A stretch of DNA of 55,134 nucleotides, taken from positions 1-55,134 of the forward strand of contig CAJYRQ010000002.1 in assembly GCA_913777465.1 (NCBI GenBank). Direction: 5' to 3'. Both the position numbers and the translations under genes were made by a program. Positions 33,725 through 38,886 of this stretch are shown here, piece by piece; position 1 is the stretch's first letter; each line of letters starts with the position of its first letter. The notes beneath the pieces were generated by a model, which searched no databases, was not told the origin of the DNA, and saw nothing but the letters and a program-made list of their open reading frames with translations. This DNA comes from an uncultured Chryseobacterium sp. (lineage in GTDB: Bacteria; Bacteroidota; Bacteroidia; Flavobacteriales; Weeksellaceae).

Positions 33725-34582
33725 ATGATTTTATCAATGACCGGCTTTGGTAGAGCCGAAGGCGTTTTTGAAGGGAAAAAGATCACGATCGACATTAAAT
33801 CGCTGAACAGCAAAAGTTTCGATCTGAATATCAAAATTCCGCTCCGGTACAAAGAGAAGGAATTCGAGATCCGAAAGATTCTTAACGACCGGATTATCCG
33901 CGGAAAAGTAGACTGCTATCTTAATCTGGAGAATCTGGAAGAGTCTACCGATGTAAAAATCAACAAAAGCCTTATTGATTCCTATATCAGCGAACTAAAA
34001 AGCGTGGCCTCCGACGGTCCCGATTTTGAATACCTGAAAATGGCGGTACGTTTTCCGGATGCGATCACCTCAAGACCTGATGAACTGTCTGAAGGCGAAT
34101 GGGAAGCCCTGGCAAAAATTGTCCATGCGGCGGTTGACCGTTTTGAAGAATTCAGAAAAACGGAAGGGAATATCCTCCATGAAGAGCTGGAAAGAAATCT
34201 TCAGAATATTGAAAAAAATCTTGCCGAAGTGGTTCCTTTTGAGGAAGAACGGATTGTTGCCGTAAAAGAACGTTACCAGAAGTCGCTTAAGGAATTTGAA
34301 AACGTAGATGAAACCCGTTTCTACCAGGAAATGGCATACTTCACGGAGAAGCTGGATATTTCGGAAGAGAAGGTAAGGCTATCGCAACACCTGAAATATT
34401 ATAAGGAAGTAATGGACAATGAAGATTTCAACGGGAAGAAGCTTGGTTTTATCTCCCAGGAAATCGGCCGCGAGATCAATACTCTAGGTTCAAAAGCCAA
34501 CCATGCCGCCATCCAGAAACTGGTTGTGATGATGAAAGATGATCTGGAAAAAATTAAAGAACAGACGTTAAACGTACTTTAA
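33725..34582 (+). CDS. yicC: YicC/YloC family endoribonuclease
   Basis: The 285-residue protein begins MILSMTGFGRAEG and has KSLNSKSFDLNIKIP, RIIRGKVDCYLNLE, a central coiled-coil helix (about 150-215), and the signature end GFISQEIGREINTLGSKAN (about 245-263). YicC-type proteins are small-RNA-degrading or adaptor ribonucleases. It is followed by gmk, a conserved pairing in many bacteria, although here a 100-bp inverted repeat separates the two. Confidence 0.92.
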   Translation: MILSMTGFGRAEGVFEGKKITIDIKSLNSKSFDLNIKIPLRYKEKEFEIRKILNDRIIRGKVDCYLNLENLEESTDVKINKSLIDSYISELKSVASDGPDFEYLKMAVRFPDAITSRPDELSEGEWEALAKIVHAAVDRFEEFRKTEGNILHEELERNLQNIEKNLAEVVPFEEERIVAVKERYQKSLKEFENVDETRFYQEMAYFTEKLDISEEKVRLSQHLKYYKEVMDNEDFNGKKLGFISQEIGREINTLGSKANHAAIQKLVVMMKDDLEKIKEQTLNVL

Positions 34583-34583
34583 A

Positions 34584-34683
34584 TTCAAAGTTTAATGTTT
34601 AAAATTCAAGGTTAACAGCCTTTGATCTAAACATAAGTTTGAATGACGAACGAAACTTTAAACCCTAAACTTTAAACTTTGAA
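34584..34683. repeat. TTCAAAGTTTAA inverted-repeat element over the gmk start
   Basis: Left end TTCAAAGTTTAATGTTTAAA, right end AAACTTTAAACTTTGAA. The arms pair over about 30 bp with few mismatches. The TTG start codon of gmk lies in the right arm. No ORF. Confidence 0.6.
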
Positions 34684-35245
34684 CAATAAAGTCATCATAT
34701 TTTCCGCACCGTCGGGAAGCGGAAAAACAACATTGGTAAAACATGCGCTGGAAGTATTCAGCGAACTGCAGTTCTCGATTTCCTGTACCACCAGGCAGCG
34801 GAGAGGCAGTGAAGTACATGCGGTGGATTACCATTTTTTAACCCCTGATGAGTTCAGGCAGAAAATTTCGGAAGATGCCTTCGTGGAATTTGAAGAAGTA
34901 TATACCGACAAATATTACGGAACACTGAAATCCGAAGTGGAAAAAATCTGGAACCAGGGAAAAGTAGTTATTTTTGACGTGGATGTGAAAGGCGGGATCT
35001 CTTTAAAAAAATATTTTGGGGAACAGGCTTTATCCATTTTCATCGAACCGCCTTCCATTGAAGAACTGGAACGCCGGCTGGTTTCCAGAGGAACCGATGA
35101 TGTGGAAACCATCCGGATCCGTGTTGCCAAGGCAGAAGAAGAAATGTCTTACGCAGGGGAATTTGATAAAATCGTAGTCAATTCCGATCTGAATGAAGCA
35201 AAAAAAGAAATAGAACGTTTAATACAATATTTTATCGGAAACTAA
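34679..35245 (+). CDS. gmk: Guanylate kinase
   Basis: Phosphorylates GMP to GDP. The 188 residues have IIFSAPSGSGKTTLVKH (P-loop), SISCTTRQRRGSEVHAVDYHFL, YYGTLKSEVEKIW, VIFDVDVKGG and RLVSRGTDD. The frame has a stop at 34673-34675, and no ATG precedes the P-loop, so TTG 34679 (NNKVIIFSAPSG) must be used. That codon lies in a palindromic repeat, which may have displaced an original ATG. Confidence 0.93.
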   Translation: MNNKVIIFSAPSGSGKTTLVKHALEVFSELQFSISCTTRQRRGSEVHAVDYHFLTPDEFRQKISEDAFVEFEEVYTDKYYGTLKSEVEKIWNQGKVVIFDVDVKGGISLKKYFGEQALSIFIEPPSIEELERRLVSRGTDDVETIRIRVAKAEEEMSYAGEFDKIVVNSDLNEAKKEIERLIQYFIGN

Positions 35246-35296
35246 GGTTTAATTTTTGACTTGTGATTTCCGATAAACCAAAACATTAAGGTGGAT

Positions 35297-36316
35297 ATGA
35301 GTACCGAAACATTAGAAAAAGCTAAATCTGCAATTCCGGTAAGGGGATTTTTAGATATCAAAGACCTGATTATCCCTGAAGGCGAGGAACTTGTAAAAGC
35401 GATCCTTAAGCTGAAAGAAGAAAAAAATGCGGTGATTTTAGCGCATTATTACCAACCCGGAGAAATCCAGGATATTGCCGATTTCCTGGGGGATTCCCTT
35501 CAGCTCGCAAGACAGGCGAAAGATACCGATGCCGATATGATTGTATTCTGCGGGGTTCATTTTATGGCTGAAGCGGCAAAAATTTTGAATCCGACCAAAA
35601 AAGTCGTTCTTCCTGATACGATGGCGGGATGCTCCCTGGCGGACGGATGTTCAGGAGAAGGGTTAAGAAAAATGCGAGAACAGCATCCGAACGCCCTGGT
35701 GGCAACCTACATCAATTGTAATGCGGAAACAAAAGCAGAGAGTGACATCATTGTAACGAGTTCCAACGCGGAAACCGTAATCGAAGCCCTGCCGAAAGAC
35801 CGTCCGATTATTTTCGCCCCTGATAAAAATCTCGGAAGATACCTTTCACAGAAAACCGGACGTGACATGATCCTTTGGGACGGAAGCTGCATCGTTCACG
35901 AGGCCTTTTCCATGGAAAGAATAGCCAAACAATTAGCAGATAATCCTGATGCAAAATTAATTGCCCACCCGGAAAGTGAAGAAGCAGTTCTGAAGCTTGC
36001 CCATTTCATCGGCTCCACTTCTGCCCTGCTGAACTTTGTAGAACAGGACGACTGCCAGAAATTCATCATCGCCACCGAAGAAGGCATCCTGCATGAAATG
36101 AAAAAGCGTGCCCCTCATAAGGAGTTGATTCCGGCTTTGGTTTTCGATGAAAGCTGCAACTGTTCCGAGTGTTTCTATATGAAACGGAATACGATGGAAA
36201 AGCTGTACCTATGCATGAAATATGAGCTTCCGGAAATCCTGATGGACGAAGAATTAAGATTAAAAGCATTAAAGCCGATCGAAGCGATGCTGGATCTATC
36301 AAAGAGTATTAAGTAA
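35297..36316 (+). CDS. nadA: Quinolinate synthase A
   Basis: Condenses iminoaspartate with dihydroxyacetone phosphate in NAD synthesis, using a [4Fe-4S] cluster. About 339 residues: AVILAHYYQPGEIQDIADFL, GDSLQLARQAK, FCGVHFMAEAAKILNP, MAGCSLADGC, TYINCNAETKAESDI and IIFAPDKNLGRYL. Cluster Cys candidates include GCS and the late DESCNCSECFYMKRN. A GTG two codons upstream (35291) is possible; ATG 35297 is preferred. No nadB or nadC in the window. Confidence 0.93.
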   Translation: MSTETLEKAKSAIPVRGFLDIKDLIIPEGEELVKAILKLKEEKNAVILAHYYQPGEIQDIADFLGDSLQLARQAKDTDADMIVFCGVHFMAEAAKILNPTKKVVLPDTMAGCSLADGCSGEGLRKMREQHPNALVATYINCNAETKAESDIIVTSSNAETVIEALPKDRPIIFAPDKNLGRYLSQKTGRDMILWDGSCIVHEAFSMERIAKQLADNPDAKLIAHPESEEAVLKLAHFIGSTSALLNFVEQDDCQKFIIATEEGILHEMKKRAPHKELIPALVFDESCNCSECFYMKRNTMEKLYLCMKYELPEILMDEELRLKALKPIEAMLDLSKSIK

Positions 36317-36330
36317 TTTTTTCACTGCGT

Positions 36331-36375
36331 GTTGAATATTTATTTATATTTGAAAAGAACTAAAAAATATTCAAC
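36331..36375. promoter_or_regulatory. Inverted repeat flanking the promoter of the first GG-leader peptide
   Basis: GTTGAATATT (36331-36340) and AATATTCAAC (36366-36375), perfect 10-bp arms on either side of the -7 box; the right arm touches the ATG. It could be an operator. Confidence 0.45.
36345..36352 (+). promoter_or_regulatory. -7 promoter box TATATTTG for the GG-leader peptide gene
   Basis: Exact TAnnTTTG 23 bp before the ATG at 36376. Confidence 0.6.
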
Positions 36376-36537
36376 ATGAAAAATCTCAAAAAATTAGACC
36401 GGAAAAGTCTTAAAAAAGTAAATGGAGGAAGCGAAGCCTGTAACCTGCACTGTGAAATTCATGAAACCTGCGGAGTAGGATGCAACGGAGACCTGATCTG
36501 TGTACCGAAAGGACTTTATATTCCGGACAATTGTTAA
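36376..36537 (+). CDS. Bacteriocin-like Cys-rich peptide A (GG leader)
   Basis: Fifty-three-residue peptide. The leader MKNLKKLDRKSLKKVNGG has the Gly-Gly site recognised by C39-peptidase exporters. The predicted 35-residue mature part has six Cys (positions 22, 26, 32, 36, 42 and 53), i.e. up to three disulfides or thioethers. It belongs with the Chryseobacterium bacteriocin-like family by leader sequence. It is convergent with three related genes on the other strand and shares their terminator. No exporter is nearby. Confidence 0.8.
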   Translation: MKNLKKLDRKSLKKVNGGSEACNLHCEIHETCGVGCNGDLICVPKGLYIPDNC

Positions 36538-36578
36538 CAAACAAAGGCTGCCTATCATCGGGCAGCCTTTGTTTTTAT
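36538..36578. terminator. Bidirectional terminator between convergent peptide genes
   Basis: AACAAAGGCTGCC / GGCAGCCTTTGTT, 13-bp perfect stem, with T run on the plus strand and A/T-rich tail on the other. Confidence 0.9.
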
Positions 36579-36581
36579 CTG

Positions 36582-36761
36582 TTATTCATAACAATCCGTG
36601 CTTACATCTACGCATCTCTGACAATTTTCAGATAAGGTCAAATACTGTGCACAGGTGTTGGAATATTCGGGTCCTGTTCCGTAGTTGTTATTGACAGGGC
36701 AGCCTGCACAATTTACGGCACCTTTGATTGATTTTAATTTTGATCGGGATAATTTTTTCAT
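36582..36761 (-). CDS. Bacteriocin-like Cys-rich peptide B (GA leader)
   Basis: Fifty-nine residues from MKKLSRSKLKSIKGA, a leader of the GG class but with Gly-Ala at the cleavage site. The core has C-x2-C-P, a central C, and C-x2-C-x6-C near the end (NCAGCP, NTCAQYLTLSENCQRC, STDCYE). This matches peptides C and D in spacing and shows common descent. The frame is open upstream to 36806 but leader homology fixes the start. Last gene of the D-C-B set. Confidence 0.75.
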   Translation of the reverse strand: MKKLSRSKLKSIKGAVNCAGCPVNNNYGTGPEYSNTCAQYLTLSENCQRCVDVSTDCYE

Positions 36762-36786
36762 AGCATGATCATTATAAATGAATTCA

Positions 36787-36972
36787 TTAATCCAGAGAAC
36801 ATTCATAGCTTAGCAATACCTTCGGCTTACAGCATGCAGGTAGGGCATCATAATCTGCACAGGATTTCGGAAATCCGGGTCCGTATGGTCCCGGAGGGCA
36901 GGCATAGTTGCAGGTAGCTCCTCCATTGATCGATTTTAAATTTCCTCTACCAATTCTTTTTAAATTTTTCAT
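36787..36972 (-). CDS. Bacteriocin-like Cys-rich peptide C (GG leader)
   Basis: Sixty-one residues: leader MKNLKRIGRGNLKSINGG, then a core of 43 with six Cys (TCNYACPPGPYGPG, SCADYDALPACC, YEC). The YGPG and CxxYxxLP signatures are shared with peptide D. It lies 35 bp after D and 25 bp before B on the same strand. Confidence 0.8.
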   Translation of the reverse strand: MKNLKRIGRGNLKSINGGATCNYACPPGPYGPGFPKSCADYDALPACCKPKVLLSYECSLD

Positions 36973-37007
36973 AGATAATTTAACTTAAAATTTGATGAGC
37001 ATCCACA

Positions 37008-37214
37008 CTATTGCGGGCTGGAACTAAAGCATTCGGAACTTACCAATACACATGATTTACACCGGCTTGGTAAAACATTGTAATCTTCACAGGAATACAT
37101 GTAACCGTTTGATGCTCCACCCGGGCCATATCCTCCGGTAGGGCATCCGGTGCAATTACCGGCACCGTTGATCTTCATGAGTTCTCCTCTGTTCAGCTTT
37201 TTTAGGTTTTTCAT
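37008..37214 (-). CDS. Bacteriocin-like Cys-rich peptide D (GAG leader)
   Basis: Sixty-eight residues: leader MKNLKKLNRGELMKINGAG, whose expected Gly-Gly is interrupted as Gly-Ala-Gly. The core has NCTGCPTGGYGPGG, SCEDYNVLPSRCKSC and SSECFSSSPQ (six Cys). First gene of a D-C-B run, with a -7 box at 37269-37276 on the minus strand. Secreted peptide by leader type; the activity is unknown. Confidence 0.8.
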   Translation of the reverse strand: MKNLKKLNRGELMKINGAGNCTGCPTGGYGPGGASNGYMYSCEDYNVLPSRCKSCVLVSSECFSSSPQ

Positions 37215-37250
37215 AATAATTTAATTTTTTTGTTTGACATTTAAATATAT

Positions 37251-37258
37251 TACTTTTG
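37251..37258 (+). promoter_or_regulatory. -7 promoter box TACTTTTG for folB
   Basis: Exact TAnnTTTG 17 bp before the folB ATG. Confidence 0.6.
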
Positions 37259-37268
37259 CTATACATAA

Positions 37269-37276
37269 CAAAGCTA
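37269..37276 (-). promoter_or_regulatory. -7 promoter box TAGCTTTG for the D-C-B peptide genes
   Basis: CAAAGCTA on the plus strand, overlapping the first base of folB ATG. It gives a leader of about 50 nt for peptide D and faces the folB promoter. Confidence 0.5.
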
Positions 37277-37644
37277 TGAGTAAAATATTTCTCGAAAATG
37301 TGAAAATATACGCCTACCATGGGGTTTTGCCGGAAGAAAATCTTATCGGGACCTATTATATTCTAAACGTGGAACTTCACACCGATTTATGGAAAGCAGC
37401 AGCATCTGACGGCCTGGATGACACGGTAAGTTATGCGGATATCAACGATATCATCCATCATGAAATGGAAACCCGTTCTAAGCTGCTGGAGCACGTGGCA
37501 GGAAGAATTATTTTCAGCATTCATAAGGAATTTCCGCAAATCGATTATGTGAAAGTAAAAATTACCAAAACCGCTCCTCCAATGAAGGGCGAAATACATG
37601 GCGCAAGCATCGAGCTTGAACGAAGTTTTAAACCCGGAAATTAA
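37276..37644 (+). CDS. folB: Dihydroneopterin aldolase
   Basis: Cleaves dihydroneopterin to hydroxymethyldihydropterin, the substrate of FolK (3910). The 122 residues have IFLENVKIYAYHGVLPEE, with the pterin-binding YHGV. ELHTDLW, DTVSYADINDIIH, LLEHVAGRI and VKITKTAPPM with its conserved Lys follow. The start MSKIFLENV at 37276 agrees with the family and with the -7 box; the open frame continues upstream to 37234 without family sequence. Divergent from the peptide cluster, followed by an IS element. Confidence 0.93.
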   Translation: MSKIFLENVKIYAYHGVLPEENLIGTYYILNVELHTDLWKAAASDGLDDTVSYADINDIIHHEMETRSKLLEHVAGRIIFSIHKEFPQIDYVKVKITKTAPPMKGEIHGASIELERSFKPGN

Positions 37645-37670
37645 AAGAATCTTAATTCCCTTTAAAAATT

Positions 37671-38519
37671 AGAAGCTGTTTGAATTAAATTTTATTTGCT
37701 AATCTTCTGATGTTTGCGATGACAATATAGGCATTTGCATTTTCAGTTTTTCTTTCATAATCTTTGGAGCACCTTCTGTTATTAAGTGTCCAGGCAATGG
37801 TTCTTTCAACAATCCAACGCTTTTCATGAATCTCAACTTTACCCTTCTGAGCAATCGGGATGATGGGTATTTCAACTTCAATTTCATATTTTGCTTTCAT
37901 CTGCCGGCGAAAAGTCCCTCCAAAAGTTCCATCGGCATAAATAAGTTCTATGTTTTCCAATAATTCGTTCGAGGAGTACTTTGCACACCAATGTTTTATG
38001 GCGGTGGTTCCATCATATAAATTAGCCGGAACCACAAAGCTGTCCAAAAGGTTTCCCAAAGTGTCTACGATATAGAACCGCTTTCTTCCCTTGATGAGTT
38101 TCCCGCCGTCGACACCGATATTCTCTGTACTGGTAGATGAGTTTTTGGTACTCTGGCTGTCAATTATTGCTGTTTTAGGCTGCCAGTGCTTTTCTTCCAT
38201 CAGGCGGTTATTTGCTATCAGTAACCGGTTAATATTATTCCAGGTTCCATCTTTCACCCATTTACGATAATACCAGTAAACCGTTTGCCAGGGCGCAAAC
38301 TCTCCCGGAATATCCCGCCATACACAGCCATTTTTAGTGAGATAAAATATGGCATTTATTATCTCATGAAGATCCCATCTGCTTTTTCTTTTTACCGGTA
38401 AGATATTTTTTATAACTTGCCAACTCCTGGCAGAAAGGTCTGAACTATATGTTTTTATTCGCATTTAAACAATATAAATCCTTTCTGCCTTTTTTCAAAA
38501 AATAATTCAAACAGCTTCT
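37671..38519. mobile_element. IS5-family insertion sequence (IS427-like)
   Basis: An 849-bp element with perfect 17-bp terminal inverted repeats: AGAAGCTGTTTGAATTA at 37671-37687 and its complement at 38503-38519. The identity extends two bases outward (TT...AA), so a TA target duplication is consistent. It contains one intact transposase gene on the minus strand. It lies between folB and the DnaA-box array and interrupts no recognisable gene. Confidence 0.9.
37685..38464 (-). CDS. IS5-family transposase
   Basis: The 259-residue DDE transposase has an N-terminal DUF4096-like helical domain (WDLHEIINAIFYLTKNGCVWRD). The catalytic triad is D102 in IIDSQST, D178 in IYADGTFGG and E220 in RWIVERTIAWTLNNRR. 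No frameshift or internal stop, so it is probably functional. Its stop codon lies inside the left terminal repeat. Confidence 0.93.
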   Translation of the reverse strand: MRIKTYSSDLSARSWQVIKNILPVKRKSRWDLHEIINAIFYLTKNGCVWRDIPGEFAPWQTVYWYYRKWVKDGTWNNINRLLIANNRLMEEKHWQPKTAIIDSQSTKNSSTSTENIGVDGGKLIKGRKRFYIVDTLGNLLDSFVVPANLYDGTTAIKHWCAKYSSNELLENIELIYADGTFGGTFRRQMKAKYEIEVEIPIIPIAQKGKVEIHEKRWIVERTIAWTLNNRRCSKDYERKTENANAYIVIANIRRLANKI

Positions 38520-38575
38520 AAAATTTATTTTGATCTTATTAGACATTCAGATCAATAGTATGTCAATTTTCCGCT

Positions 38576-38884
38576 TGTGAATAAGTTGTGGATAACCTGT
38601 GAATTCTCTATTGGGAAGGTGTGAATTGGATATGGGTAAGGATAGAAATACTATGAATAAAAATTTTAACGGTTGTGAATAAAATATGGATAACGTATGA
38701 ATAACGTATTAATAAACTATGGATAAGCCCGTATTGCGTTGCGGAAAGACTTGTGGAAAACCTATGGAAAAGCCGTTAATATCGCATGGATAACCGATGT
38801 TTTCACCGTGGATAAAGTATGGACAAACAAAAAGGAGGTCGTAAAGACGACCTCCTTCCGGATTAACTTACAGACTTATCCACA
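38576..38884. other. Phased array of DnaA-box-like 9-mers, candidate replication origin
   Basis: About 16 copies of TRTGRATAA-like 9-mers, all in one orientation, between 38576 and 38826. Exact TGTGGATAA is at 38587-38595, with an inverted exact TTATCCACA at 38876-38884. Runs are spaced exactly 11 bp: 38576/38587/38598, 38674/38685/38696/38707/38718, 38752/38763, 38807/38818. An AT-rich stretch (38521-38570) adjoins. Two-base gaps between 9-mers are the spacing of ATP-DnaA sites in E. coli oriC. No gene is seen here. Confidence 0.55.
38828..38857 (-). terminator. Terminator of the amylase gene
   Basis: AAGGAGGTCGT / ACGACCTCCTT, 11-bp perfect stem with a four-base loop and an A run on the plus strand (T run on minus). 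Confidence 0.85.
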
Positions 38885-38886
38885 AG

